This document shows, piece after piece, positions 51,159 through 59,693 of a stretch of 59,693 bases of DNA. The notes under the pieces were generated by a model that was given only the letters and a program-made list of their open reading frames with translations, was not told where the DNA came from and searched no databases. Made by a program: the position numbers and the translations under genes. Position 1 is the stretch's first letter. Each line of letters starts with the position of its first letter. The stretch comes from an uncultured Duncaniella sp. (GTDB lineage: Bacteria > Bacteroidota > Bacteroidia > Bacteroidales > Muribaculaceae): contig CAJURI010000006.1 of the NCBI GenBank assembly GCA_910588795.1, positions 1-59,693 on the forward strand, written 5' to 3'.

Positions 51159-51724
51159 TTTACATCAAGCTCATATGGTCATACCTGAAAATAGGTCTGT
51201 TCGGATTCGGAGGTGGATATGCCATGCTCGCGTTGATCGAACGTGAGATAGTAGGACCCGGATGGATTACAGAACAGACATTTACCGATATAGTCGCCAT
51301 ATCGCAGATGACCCCGGGTCCTATAGGCATTAATTCCGCCACATATATAGGCTATGTGGCACCTGGACAATACTCTCAGGCTTTCTCTTCTCCGGTGTTC
51401 GGTATACTTGGCTCGCTGATATGCACACTCGTGGTGATAATCCCGTCATTCATGCTTGTCGCATATACAAGCCACCTCATTCACCGTCATAGGGATAGCG
51501 ATGTGGTAAAAGGTATATTCACAGGTCTGCGTCCTGTCGTAGTCGGGCTTATTGCCTCAGCCGCGCTTCTACTTATGAATTCAGCGAATTTTGGAGATAC
51601 CGGCTACCAGATTGTCTGGAGCATTATTCTTTGTGTGGCGTCTTTTGCAATGGTATATTGGCTGAAATGGCACCCTATTCTTATCATATGTCTTGCCGGT
51701 GTAGCCGGATGGTTAATATATTGA
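51155..51724 (+). CDS. chrA: Chromate transporter, short form, second of a pair
   Basis: 189 residues, second CHR domain: LKIGLFGFGGGYAMLALIEREIVGPGWITEQTFTDIVAISQMTPGPIGINSATYIGY, followed by four to five hydrophobic segments. Both proteins keep the FGGG and P-G-P/L-P-G blocks, so this is a normal two-gene transporter rather than a frameshifted single one. Overlaps the first half by 4 bases and is followed by folC after 6 bases; the three genes probably share one transcript. Confidence 0.9.
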   Translation: MIYIKLIWSYLKIGLFGFGGGYAMLALIEREIVGPGWITEQTFTDIVAISQMTPGPIGINSATYIGYVAPGQYSQAFSSPVFGILGSLICTLVVIIPSFMLVAYTSHLIHRHRDSDVVKGIFTGLRPVVVGLIASAALLLMNSANFGDTGYQIVWSIILCVASFAMVYWLKWHPILIICLAGVAGWLIY

Positions 51725-51730
51725 TAATAC

Positions 51731-53023
51731 ATGAACTACAATCAAGCAATAGAACTGCTGTATAACTCTCTTCCAGTTTTTCAGAACATCGGGCCGGGAG
51801 CCTATAAGCCGGGGCTTGCCACGTCAAGATGGCTTGACGATTGGGCAGGCAACCCGCATCTACGCTATCCGACAATTCACATTGCAGGCACTAACGGTAA
51901 AGGGTCAACCGCCCATTCACTTGCAGCAATTCTCCAGGAAGCCGGATATCGAGTGGGACTTTACACATCTCCTCATATATATGACTTCAGGGAACGCATA
52001 CGCATAAACGGCGAAAAGATTTCTGAAGAATATGTCATCGACTTTGTGCAGCGATGGGTCAGAACCAGCGAAAGCAACCCGGACATAAAACCGAGTTTTT
52101 TTGAGTTGACCTCGACAATGGCATTTGAATATTTCGCATCGCGAAATGTCGACATAGCGGTTATTGAAACCGGTCTTGGCGGACGTCTTGATTCCACAAA
52201 TATCATCACCCCCATCCTGAGTATCATAACAAACATATCTCTTGACCACACTTCCCTACTTGGGGACACTTATACAGCCATAGCTCGTGAAAAAGCTGGA
52301 ATAATCAAGGACGGAATACCAGTTGTGTCAGGTGAGCGGCGTGAAGATACAGCCGAGGTTTTCCAAACTGTAGCTGAAGAGGTGGGCGCACCACTATATT
52401 TTGCGACTGCTGTTGACGGATCCGTCACTGAAGATGGCAACTACTACCCTGTTACACCATTTGGTGCGATACATGGAGAACTTAAAGGGGAATGTCAGCT
52501 GCGAAATGCGGCTACAATATTCTCGTCAGTCCGGCTTCTCAGGTCAAAGTTCAATATTCCCGACGAAGCGGTGTGCAATGGCATGGCAAATGTCGTAAAG
52601 CTGACACATCTGTTCGGACGTTGGAGCATCATAGCCAAAGAACCGTTGACCGTGTGTGACACAGGGCATAATCAAGGAGGCTGGGAGCTTATAATCGAAG
52701 AGCTCAAAAAAATTAAGTCCGCCCCAAAACACATTGTTATAGGATTTGTTGCTGACAAGGATCTGACACATATCTTTGAACTGATCAGAGAGGTCGGTAA
52801 AGACTTGACTGTATGGTTCAGCGAGCCGTCCTGTCCGCGTGGTTTAAAAGCTGAGTCTCTGTGTGAAAAAGCAGCGGAAAACGGTATCTCCGGACACATT
52901 GAACCTGATGTTAATGTCGCGGTATCAAAGGCACGCGAAATGGCAGGCAAAGATGGTTTTGTATTGATTGCCGGGAGCAATTTTCTTATCGCAGATCTCA
53001 AAAACACAGGCATAAAAGGATAA
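51731..53023 (+). CDS. folC: Folylpolyglutamate synthase / dihydrofolate synthase
   Basis: 430 residues, usual FolC length. Adds glutamate to dihydropteroate and folates. Mur-ligase fold: P-loop HIAGTNGKGSTAHSLAAIL, LYTSPHIYDFRERIRINGE (substrate loop), IAVIETGLGGRLDSTNIITP, ISLDHTSLLGDTYTAIAREKAGIIK (carbamylated-Lys region) and DTGHNQGGWEL in the C-terminal domain. Third folate gene of the window after folK and folP, but in a separate unit with the chromate transporter pair. Confidence 0.95.
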   Translation: MNYNQAIELLYNSLPVFQNIGPGAYKPGLATSRWLDDWAGNPHLRYPTIHIAGTNGKGSTAHSLAAILQEAGYRVGLYTSPHIYDFRERIRINGEKISEEYVIDFVQRWVRTSESNPDIKPSFFELTSTMAFEYFASRNVDIAVIETGLGGRLDSTNIITPILSIITNISLDHTSLLGDTYTAIAREKAGIIKDGIPVVSGERREDTAEVFQTVAEEVGAPLYFATAVDGSVTEDGNYYPVTPFGAIHGELKGECQLRNAATIFSSVRLLRSKFNIPDEAVCNGMANVVKLTHLFGRWSIIAKEPLTVCDTGHNQGGWELIIEELKKIKSAPKHIVIGFVADKDLTHIFELIREVGKDLTVWFSEPSCPRGLKAESLCEKAAENGISGHIEPDVNVAVSKAREMAGKDGFVLIAGSNFLIADLKNTGIKG

Positions 53024-53098
53024 ATATTTAGTCTTGTTGTCAGAAATTTTCCCTTTATGGAAAAATATTATTAATTTTGATTTCTGTTTGATATAGTT

Positions 53099-54088
53099 AT
53101 GAAGATCGCTGATATAGACCTTGGCAACCGTCCTGTGATGCTCGCCCCGATGGAGGATGTCACCGACCGCTCGTTTCGACTTATATGCAAGGAACAGGGC
53201 GTATCGATGGTGTACACTGAGTTTATCAGTGCTGATGCTCTCATTCGCGATATACCGGCCACAGTGCGCAAGCTTGCCATAGATCCGGAAGAGCGTCCTA
53301 CTGCCATACAGATATACGGCAAAGAGGTCTCACCGATGGTAGAGGCTGCGAAGATAGCTGAGCGTGCCCGGCCCGATATTATCGACATAAATTTCGGATG
53401 TCCCGTAAAGAAAGTCGCAGGCAAAGGGGCTGGAGCCGGCATGTTGCGCAATATACCTAAAATGCTTGAGATAACACGTGCGGTAGTCGATGCGGTAAAC
53501 ACTCCGGTAACAGTCAAGACTCGCCTCGGATGGGATCATGAATCAAAGATCATAGTGGATCTTGCTGAACAATTGCAGGATTGCGGTATAAGTGCGATTA
53601 CTGTTCATGGCAGGACAAGGTCACAGATGTATACCGGGACTGCTGACTGGGAAATGATAGCCCGCGTAAAGGAAAACCAGCGGCTGAAAATTCCTGTGAT
53701 AGGCAATGGAGACATAAGCACACCTGAATCAGCATGTGAGGCGTTTGACCGTTACGGGGTGGACGGAGTGATGGTCGGACGTGCCAGCATAGGTGCCCCA
53801 TGGATTTTTCATGACATTAAGCAGGCTATCCTCGGTGAAACGGTATCACCCCTCCCATTGGCTGACCGTTTTAACCTCCTGCGCCGTCAGATCCGTGAGA
53901 GCGTAGACCGCATTGACGAATACAGAGGCATTCTGCACATCAGGCGTCATCTTGCAGCATCACCGCTGTTCAAAGGCATATCACATTTTCGCGAAACCAG
54001 GATACGCATGTTACAGGCTTCCACTTTAAATGAACTCATGAATATCCTCGGGGAAATCGAGATCTTGATAAACCGTCAGGCAGAATAA
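53099..54088 (+). CDS. dusB: tRNA-dihydrouridine synthase
   Basis: 329 residues. FMN-dependent reduction of uridines in tRNA. The TIM-barrel N-terminus reads NRPVMLAPMEDVTDRSFRLICKEQG, the catalytic Cys is in IDINFGCPVKKVAGKGAGAGML, FMN/RNA-binding pieces are TVKTRLGWD, ITVHGRTRSQMYTGTADW, IPVIGNGDI and GVMVGRASIGAPWIF. The DusB subclass is the best fit in length and motif wording. A TAATTTTG box at 53072-53079 lies just upstream, but the matching TTG at -33 is missing, so this promoter is uncertain. Confidence 0.93.
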   Translation: MKIADIDLGNRPVMLAPMEDVTDRSFRLICKEQGVSMVYTEFISADALIRDIPATVRKLAIDPEERPTAIQIYGKEVSPMVEAAKIAERARPDIIDINFGCPVKKVAGKGAGAGMLRNIPKMLEITRAVVDAVNTPVTVKTRLGWDHESKIIVDLAEQLQDCGISAITVHGRTRSQMYTGTADWEMIARVKENQRLKIPVIGNGDISTPESACEAFDRYGVDGVMVGRASIGAPWIFHDIKQAILGETVSPLPLADRFNLLRRQIRESVDRIDEYRGILHIRRHLAASPLFKGISHFRETRIRMLQASTLNELMNILGEIEILINRQAE

Positions 54089-54115
54089 TCTCTAAAAATT
54101 CAGCTATAATTAATT

Positions 54116-54814
54116 ATGAAGACCCAAATTGCATCTTTGATATTATTGATATCCACAGCCTTTATTGCTAAAGCACAGGGCTACAACAACTATGACTTGA
54201 ACATCGGTGAATTCAGCGAACTAAGGGTGCTTGACGGCATCAATGTCGACTATACATGCGCCACGGACTCAGCCGGAAGAGTCTTTTTCGATTGTCAGCC
54301 GGATCTTGCTTCTGCATTCATATTTTCAAACAAAGGCGGCAAACTTACAATACAGTTGTCAGAAGAAAAAATAGGGACAAGGAATCTGCCCAGATTAAAG
54401 GTGTGCTCTAAATTTCTGACAAAGGTCGAGAATACGGGAGACTCCACTCTTAGAGTATTGTCAATAAAAGAAATGCCAAAATTTGAGGCGAAACTCGAGG
54501 GTAACGGCAATCTTATTGTGCGCCATGTTGAAGCTAATGAAGTCAAGGGGATTATGCGTTTAGGCAATGGGACGTTGATTATTTCCGGCCGCTGCGACAA
54601 CGCGAAACTCAATCTTACAGGCACTGGCGTGATACAGGCTGATGAACTTGTTGCCGGAGATGCATCGGTAAGTGCCAAGGGAACAGGATCCATAGGGGTT
54701 AATGCCGTTAACAATCTTGGGGTATTCGGAATGGGATCGACATCAATATACTATAAAGGAACTCCCGCCATAAAGAACCGTTCTGTAGGGCTGAAGCTTA
54801 TGCCAATGAAATAA
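54116..54814 (+). CDS. DUF2807 exported protein (head GIN domain)
   Basis: 232 residues with signal peptide MKTQIASLILLISTAFIAKAQ. The rest is a repetitive beta-strand domain of the DUF2807/head-GIN type (GEFSELRVLDGINVDYT near the start, then short repeats with VRHVEANEVKGIM, LIISGRCDNAKLNLTGTGVIQA, ASVSAKGTGSIGVNAV). Probably a periplasmic or surface beta-solenoid; function unknown. It follows dusB by 27 bases and precedes the flippase gene by 6 bases. Confidence 0.85.
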   Translation: MKTQIASLILLISTAFIAKAQGYNNYDLNIGEFSELRVLDGINVDYTCATDSAGRVFFDCQPDLASAFIFSNKGGKLTIQLSEEKIGTRNLPRLKVCSKFLTKVENTGDSTLRVLSIKEMPKFEAKLEGNGNLIVRHVEANEVKGIMRLGNGTLIISGRCDNAKLNLTGTGVIQADELVAGDASVSAKGTGSIGVNAVNNLGVFGMGSTSIYYKGTPAIKNRSVGLKLMPMK

Positions 54815-54820
54815 CGTCAG

Positions 54821-56347
54821 ATGCAGGAGTGTAAAAATAACGATAGCGAAAATTCAGGAGCCGGGTCCGGCAATCTGAAATTGACGGTCGCAAGGACTCT
54901 GAAATGGAACGTGATCGATCGGTTGTCCTCTCAGCTGCTCTATGCTGTTACCGGCGTAGTGCTTGCCAGAGAATTGTCTGACACCGAATTCGGTCTCGTC
55001 GGAGCTATAATGGTATTTCAGATGTTTGCCGAGCGATTCATCGAAAGTGGATTCGCTTCCGCACTTCTGCAACGCAAATCCCCTACCCGACTTGATTATT
55101 CCACCGTGCTGTGGTTTAATCTATTCATGGCAGTAACCCTTTACATCATACTCTTTCTTCTGGCTCCTTGGATTGCTGACATATTCCAGAAGAATGAGAG
55201 CCTGATTCCGCTATCGCGGGTAATGTTTCTGACTTTTATCATCAATTCTCTGTCGATTGTTCAGTCCAATCGTCTGATAAAAAGGATGGAAACACGATTG
55301 GTTGCTGTCAGCAATTCCATTGGGCTGACAGCTGGAGCAGTTGTCGGCATCTATCTCGCAGTTTCGGGATATGGAGCGTGGGCACTTGTGTGGCAGGCGA
55401 TGACTGTCGCGGTGGTCAAGACAGCCATACTGTGGTTCAGCAGTGGATGGACTCCTCTCATGGCTTTTTCATATCATGCGCTGAAAAGCTTTTTCAAAAT
55501 TGGTGCGGTCGTTATGTTAACATCTCTGCTTAACACTGCATTCCAGTCCATAGGATCATTTCTGATAGGCTCTAAAGTCAATATCGGTTCTTTAGGATAT
55601 TATACTCAGGCTGATAAATGGAGCAAAATGGCTGTTGTGTCCATTTCCCAGATATTCGCCTCTTCATTTATCCCGCTTCTGTCAAGCGTGCAGGATGATC
55701 CTGAAAGATATGCGCGCATGTGTGGAAAAGTACATAGATTTGCGGCCTATCTCCTGTTCCCCGGTATGTGCCTGCTTGCAGTTATGGCCACTCCGATATT
55801 CCACACTCTTTTTGAAACAAAATGGGATCTTGCCATAATTTTATTTCAACTTATGGTGATCAGAGGTATTTTCTTTACCTTATCTAATCTGTATGGCAAT
55901 TTCATACTTTCTGTGGCACGTTCCAGACGCCTTGTAGCCAACGAGGTCATTCGCGGTACAGCCACAATTATAGCAATCGTTTTCACTCTGCCCTACATCG
56001 CAACTTCTACCTCCGACAATCCCATTCACGGTGTGGAGATTTTTGTATGGGGACAGCTCGCAGCCACTGTCGTCACATGGTTTGTCTCGCTCTTATTAGT
56101 AATAAGAATCTCTGATCGCACCCTTTTCAGTTACATTGGGGATATGCTTCCATATATCATTATTACCGGCATGTCGCTTATTCCATGTATAATGTTATTG
56201 GATGCTCCGATACATCCTTTACTGATATGTATTTTACAGGCATCTGTATTCATTGCAATATATATCGGGACAAATGCGATGCTTAAATCCCGTATTCAAG
56301 CTGATGTGCTCAGCTATCTGTTAGGCAGATTCAGGAGAAATACATGA
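54821..56347 (+). CDS. Polysaccharide flippase (Wzx/MOP family)
   Basis: 508 residues, about 14 membrane helices. The opening RTLKWNVIDRLSSQLLYAVTGVVLARELSDTEFGLVGAIMVFQMFAERFIESGFASALLQRK matches lipopolysaccharide/exopolysaccharide flippases of the MOP superfamily, as does IGSKVNIGSLGYYTQADKWSKM. It exports lipid-linked oligosaccharides across the inner membrane. No glycosyltransferase cluster surrounds it, so it is an orphan flippase; the nearest GT2 genes are far upstream. Last gene of the dusB run. Confidence 0.9.
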   Translation: MQECKNNDSENSGAGSGNLKLTVARTLKWNVIDRLSSQLLYAVTGVVLARELSDTEFGLVGAIMVFQMFAERFIESGFASALLQRKSPTRLDYSTVLWFNLFMAVTLYIILFLLAPWIADIFQKNESLIPLSRVMFLTFIINSLSIVQSNRLIKRMETRLVAVSNSIGLTAGAVVGIYLAVSGYGAWALVWQAMTVAVVKTAILWFSSGWTPLMAFSYHALKSFFKIGAVVMLTSLLNTAFQSIGSFLIGSKVNIGSLGYYTQADKWSKMAVVSISQIFASSFIPLLSSVQDDPERYARMCGKVHRFAAYLLFPGMCLLAVMATPIFHTLFETKWDLAIILFQLMVIRGIFFTLSNLYGNFILSVARSRRLVANEVIRGTATIIAIVFTLPYIATSTSDNPIHGVEIFVWGQLAATVVTWFVSLLLVIRISDRTLFSYIGDMLPYIIITGMSLIPCIMLLDAPIHPLLICILQASVFIAIYIGTNAMLKSRIQADVLSYLLGRFRRNT

Positions 56348-56431
56348 ATTCTTATAGCTTAAAATCGCATTAGAGACTTTTACGGATAAGTTCCGGGCAT
56401 ATCATCGTGCAACTCTTTTTAACAATTAATA

Positions 56432-56463
56432 TTTCACCGTCTCATATCAATTAGCTACCTTTG
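56432..56463 (+). promoter_or_regulatory. Promoter for tRNA-Ser
   Basis: TACCTTTG at 56456-56463, preceded after 20 bases by TTTC (56432-56435) in place of TTTG. The predicted start is about 20 bases before the mature tRNA. Confidence 0.55.
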
Positions 56464-56488
56464 CACACGCAAAGCAGAGGCAATGCAT

Positions 56489-56579
56489 GGAGTGATGCTC
56501 GAGTGGCTGAAGAGGCACGCCTGGAAAGCGTGTAAACGTCAAAAGCGTTTCCCGAGTTCGAATCTCGGTCACTCCGCCA
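56489..56579 (+). tRNA. tRNA-Ser (anticodon GGA)
   Basis: Acceptor stem GGAGTGA (56489-56495) pairs with TCACTCC (56569-56575), followed by discriminator G and an encoded CCA (56577-56579). The anticodon stem CACGC/GCGTG encloses loop CTGGAAA with anticodon GGA at 56523-56525. A long variable arm (GTAAACGTCAAAAGCGTTT region) and the T arm with GTTCGAATC confirm a class II serine tRNA. Reads UCC and UCU codons. All stems look intact. Confidence 0.97.
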
Positions 56580-56619
56580 AAGGATCGGTCTAACGATATA
56601 TAGACCGGTCCTTTATTTG
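56579..56619 (+). terminator. Intrinsic terminator after tRNA-Ser
   Basis: AAAGGA-T-CGGTCTA (56579-56592) pairs with TAGACCG-G-TCCTTT (56601-56614) across one mismatch, with an 8-base loop and a following ATTTG. It begins at the last base of the tRNA. Confidence 0.75.
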
Positions 56620-56659
56620 TTTGTCAGAAATCCGTTGGCTATTTTATTGATGTTCGTTA

Positions 56660-56690
56660 TTGTGTATGATTCATGATTTATGTACCTTTG
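56660..56690 (+). promoter_or_regulatory. Bacteroidetes-type promoter for the GH43 gene
   Basis: TTG (56660-56662), 20 bases, then TACCTTTG (56683-56690), about 70 bases before the ATG at 56760. Confidence 0.75.
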
Positions 56691-56759
56691 CGATGTCAGA
56701 TACTATATGACAAGACACACATCTGAGTATGACTTATGTTATCTAATACACTCTAAACA

Positions 56760-59591
56760 ATGAAATTTAAACCAATTATCTTATCACTGTGCATTGCCGG
56801 CTTCCATCTCATCGGCAATGCGGACACTCCTCATTGCGATGCATATTTGTTTGCCTATTTTGAGGGACAAGGGGAAGGAAGGCTGCAGGAACATCTACGC
56901 TTTGCTATAAGCGACGATGGCTTCAGCTGGAAAGCCCTCAATCACAATTCACCAATAATATCTTCCGATACGATATCTCTGACTGGAGGGATCCGGGATC
57001 CACACATGCTGCGAGGAAATGACGGTTATTACTACATAGTCGCGACCGACATGAATACTGTCCGCGACGGATGGGGATCCAATCCCGGCATTGTCATGAT
57101 GAAATCGTCCGATCTTGTAAACTGGGAACATTCAACTGTAAATCTATCAAAAGATTATCCTAAAAATTTTGACGACGCGCATTGGATCTGGGCACCGCAG
57201 ACCATCTATGATCCTGAAGTGAAGAAATACATGATATACTTCACACTCCGACGCAGCGATGCCTCCAAAGGCCTTATCACATATTATGCATACGCCAACA
57301 AGGATTTCACTGGTTTTGAAAGCGAACCGAAAGTACTTTTCCGAGCAAAGGACGGATGTATCGACAATGACATTGTGAAAGGTCCCGACGGAAAGTGGCA
57401 CATGTTTTTCAAAGGCAACACCAAAGACAAAAACGGAAAGGAGATCAAAAACGGTATAAAACAGGCAACCGCCCGACATCTGCGCGGTCCGTGGAAGGAA
57501 TCTTTCGATTATATAGATGCATATGCCGGTAAGACTCCCGTTGAAGGCTCAGGGATATTTAAACTTAACGGTAGTGACGAATATTTGTTGATGTACGACC
57601 TATATACATCCGGTAAATACGAATACCAGACCACAAAGGATCTTGTGAACTTCTCAAAAGAACCGAAGACTTTCACAAAGGATTTCTTTCCACGCCATGG
57701 GTCAGTCATGCCGATAACATCAGAAGAAAAAGACATATTACTTGCCAGATGGGGAGAAAATGCGCCTTATTGCTTCATCAATGAAGGAAATCCGCTAATA
57801 AGACACAAGCATACCGCCGATCCTGCCACTATGGTCGTAGGCGACACCCTATGGCTTTACACTGGCACAGATGAGCCGGGCAATAAACCTGGCTATCATA
57901 TGCCAAACTGGTGTGTATTCTCCACAACCGACATGCAGCATTGGACAGAGCATCCTGTGCCTCTACACGTAAAGGAATTTGACAAATGGGATAGATCCAA
58001 GACAGCCTATGCCGCCCAACCTATTGAAAAGAATGGGAAATATTACTATTACATATCAACTAACGGTTCCGGCATAGGAGTGGCAGTCAGCGATTCGCCC
58101 AAAGGACCTTTTAAAGATGCTATCGGAAAACCATTGCTCACAATGGATGACTGCGCCGGTGCATCACACAGCTGGGTTTGCATAGACCCGTCGGTGTTTA
58201 TAGACAATGACGGGCAGCCTTATCTATTTTGGGGCAATAAGTTCTGCTATTACGCGAAGTTAAAAGACAATATGATCGAGATTGACGGAAATATCCACCG
58301 TATAGATCTACCTGATTTCACCGAGGCTCCGTGGGTTCATGAGCGCGACGGCAGATATTACCTGACATATGCCGCGCAGTGGCCCGAGAAAATCGCCTAT
58401 GCCATGAGCAACAGCATCAACGGCCCCTGGCAATACATGGGTGTAATATCGGAAGTGGCCGGCAACAGCAATACCACTCATCCGGCGATCGTAAATTTCA
58501 AGGGCAAGGATTATTTCTTCTCTCATATTGGTGGTCTTGGAGGAGGAAGCGGAAGCCGATCTGTTATCGTAGAGCCTTTATACTACAATGAGGACGGGTC
58601 AATTCGCAAGATAGCACCATCGTCAGCAGGAACAAGCACGATATACTCCACTCTTGAAAACAAACACAATCCTATACTGCCCGGGTTCCATGCCGATCCT
58701 GAGATCATATATTCCAATAAGACCGGGAAATATTACATATACTCTACCACTGATGGTATTCCAGGTTGGGGCGGCCACTATTTTTCCGTATTCTCATCAC
58801 CAAACCTCTCCGATTGGACAAATGAAGGAATAATGCTTGACCTGAAAGGGAATCAGGTCCCATGGTCCTCCGGAAACGCATGGGCTCCTGCCATAATAGA
58901 GCGCGAAGAAGGTGATTCTTATAAATATTATTTCTATTTCAGCGGTCATAATCCGAAAACCAATCGCAAGGAAATCGGCGTAGCCGTTGCTGATGACCCA
59001 ATAGGCCCTTTCTATGCCGTTGACCATCCTATTGTAAGCGATTCTCCTGTCGGTAGAGGCCAACAAATCGATGTCGATGTATTCCAGGATCCGCTGTCAG
59101 GTAAATACTACCTATACTGGGGCAATGGCTATATGGCTGGCGCGGAACTTAATGACGACATGACTTCAATCAGAGAAGAGACAATTACAGTCATGACTCC
59201 GGAAGGAGGGACACTCGAGACTTATGCTTTTCGTGAAGCTCCGTACGTGTTTTTCCGAAATGGCACATATTATTTCATGTGGTCCGTGGATGACACAGGT
59301 TCACCCAATTATCATGTCGCATACGGCACATCCGATTCCCCGCTCGGAAAGATCAGGATTGCCAATCCATGCAACATCCTTATGCAGGATACAGGACGAA
59401 AGATCTATGGCACAGCGCATAATTCGGTCATAAACATCCCCGGTACCGATGAATGGCGTATAGTATATCACCGCATAAATGAAAATTTCATTGATAAGGA
59501 CAAAAAACCGGGCATACACCGTGAAGTATGCATCGACCGACTCCTATTCAATGCTGATGGAAGCATAAAGCCTATAAAGCCTACCAAATAA
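56760..59591 (+). CDS. Exported protein with three tandem GH43 glycosidase domains
   Basis: 943 residues with signal peptide (MKFKPIILSLCIAGFHLIGNA) and no lipobox. Three five-bladed GH43 propellers follow one another. Domain 1 (about 27-335): base GGIRDPHML (Asp80), modulator CIDNDIVKG (Asp202 or Asp204), acid PVEGSGIF (Glu262). Domain 2 (about 343-620): HTADPATMV (Asp354), CIDPSVFID (Asp476), FTEAPWVHE (Glu522). Domain 3 (about 637-943): FHADPEIIY (Asp646), QIDVDVFQD (Asp771 or Asp773), FREAPYVFF (Glu826). All three sets of catalytic acids are present. GH43 enzymes remove arabinose, xylose or galactose from plant glycans; the linkages cut by each domain are unknown. No susC/susD pair is visible before the window ends. 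Confidence 0.88.
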   Translation: MKFKPIILSLCIAGFHLIGNADTPHCDAYLFAYFEGQGEGRLQEHLRFAISDDGFSWKALNHNSPIISSDTISLTGGIRDPHMLRGNDGYYYIVATDMNTVRDGWGSNPGIVMMKSSDLVNWEHSTVNLSKDYPKNFDDAHWIWAPQTIYDPEVKKYMIYFTLRRSDASKGLITYYAYANKDFTGFESEPKVLFRAKDGCIDNDIVKGPDGKWHMFFKGNTKDKNGKEIKNGIKQATARHLRGPWKESFDYIDAYAGKTPVEGSGIFKLNGSDEYLLMYDLYTSGKYEYQTTKDLVNFSKEPKTFTKDFFPRHGSVMPITSEEKDILLARWGENAPYCFINEGNPLIRHKHTADPATMVVGDTLWLYTGTDEPGNKPGYHMPNWCVFSTTDMQHWTEHPVPLHVKEFDKWDRSKTAYAAQPIEKNGKYYYYISTNGSGIGVAVSDSPKGPFKDAIGKPLLTMDDCAGASHSWVCIDPSVFIDNDGQPYLFWGNKFCYYAKLKDNMIEIDGNIHRIDLPDFTEAPWVHERDGRYYLTYAAQWPEKIAYAMSNSINGPWQYMGVISEVAGNSNTTHPAIVNFKGKDYFFSHIGGLGGGSGSRSVIVEPLYYNEDGSIRKIAPSSAGTSTIYSTLENKHNPILPGFHADPEIIYSNKTGKYYIYSTTDGIPGWGGHYFSVFSSPNLSDWTNEGIMLDLKGNQVPWSSGNAWAPAIIEREEGDSYKYYFYFSGHNPKTNRKEIGVAVADDPIGPFYAVDHPIVSDSPVGRGQQIDVDVFQDPLSGKYYLYWGNGYMAGAELNDDMTSIREETITVMTPEGGTLETYAFREAPYVFFRNGTYYFMWSVDDTGSPNYHVAYGTSDSPLGKIRIANPCNILMQDTGRKIYGTAHNSVINIPGTDEWRIVYHRINENFIDKDKKPGIHREVCIDRLLFNADGSIKPIKPTK

Positions 59592-59693
59592 AACAATTTA
59601 GCTGGGATTAAATAGTCCAACACAGAATTATTGTTTCTCTACTTCTGGTGCGATAAAATCGCGTTGGTTTAGAAATCATCAAATAAAGAGAGA

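Noticed and set aside
50553..51724. Frameshifted single ChrA gene
   Set aside because: Each half has its own start and a complete CHR domain; split pairs are a normal family form.
1..59693. CRISPR arrays, insertion sequences, integrases or phage genes
   Set aside because: No spaced direct repeats, transposase, integrase or terminal inverted repeats were seen.

Overview
The window looks like chromosomal DNA of a Bacteroidota bacterium, most likely order Bacteroidales. At least eleven intergenic sites match the Bacteroidetes housekeeping promoter (TTTG or TTG, 19-20 bases, then TAnnTTTG). Genes mostly lack Shine-Dalgarno sequences and start just after AT-rich leaders. Several families are typical of the phylum: DUF4835, DUF4286, DUF4922, DUF6377, paired short ChrA proteins and multi-domain GH43 enzymes. 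A gut family such as Muribaculaceae is plausible, but that is inference. No insertion sequence, phage, CRISPR array or integron is visible; nearly all genes are ordinary chromosomal genes in long same-strand runs.

Layout. 34-2748: pyruvate phosphate dikinase (minus). 2878-12810: a seven-gene minus-strand run for peptidoglycan breakdown and recycling: BadF/MurK-like sugar kinase, NamZ-like muramidase lipoprotein, AmpG/MurT-like importer, SpoIID-type glycan lyase, DUF4922 HIT-like protein, GT2 glycosyltransferase and a large Amidase_3-like exported enzyme. 13138-19623: plus-strand dnaN, DnaQ-like exonuclease, coaBC, DUF4835, recN, rlmB. 19598-26478: minus-strand methyltransferase, tsaB, folK, tex, metallophosphoesterase, acyltransferase. 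26806-27552: a GT2 gene. 27557-38627: minus-strand ruvC, DUF4286, cstA, NlpC/P60 peptidase, tatD, polyprenyl synthetase, rnr, gyrB, cdaA, folP. 38628-39160: a non-coding stretch with a structured RNA candidate. 39161-41965: DUF6377 regulator and purT. 42218-45439: carB behind a promoter, a possible leader peptide and an intrinsic terminator.

45661-50330 is the most distinctive accessory block. It holds a group II PLP-dependent amino-acid decarboxylase, a pyruvoyl-type decarboxylase related to phosphatidylserine decarboxylase, and a GadC-like antiporter. This has the layout of an amino-acid/amine exchange (acid-resistance-like) system that uses two unrelated decarboxylase chemistries. It also carries a (TA)10 tract beside the second start codon and an intrinsic terminator before the antiporter. 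50553-53023: split chromate transporter pair and folC. 53099-56347: dusB, a DUF2807 protein and a polysaccharide flippase. 56489-56579: tRNA-Ser(GGA). 56760-59591: an exported protein with three tandem GH43 propellers.

The observations I would check first are the two-chemistry decarboxylase cassette, the terminator-containing carB leader, the folP upstream RNA (its G-U pairs show which strand is transcribed), and the DUF4922 protein with an HxHxQ motif resembling GDP-hexose phosphorylases inside the wall-recycling run.
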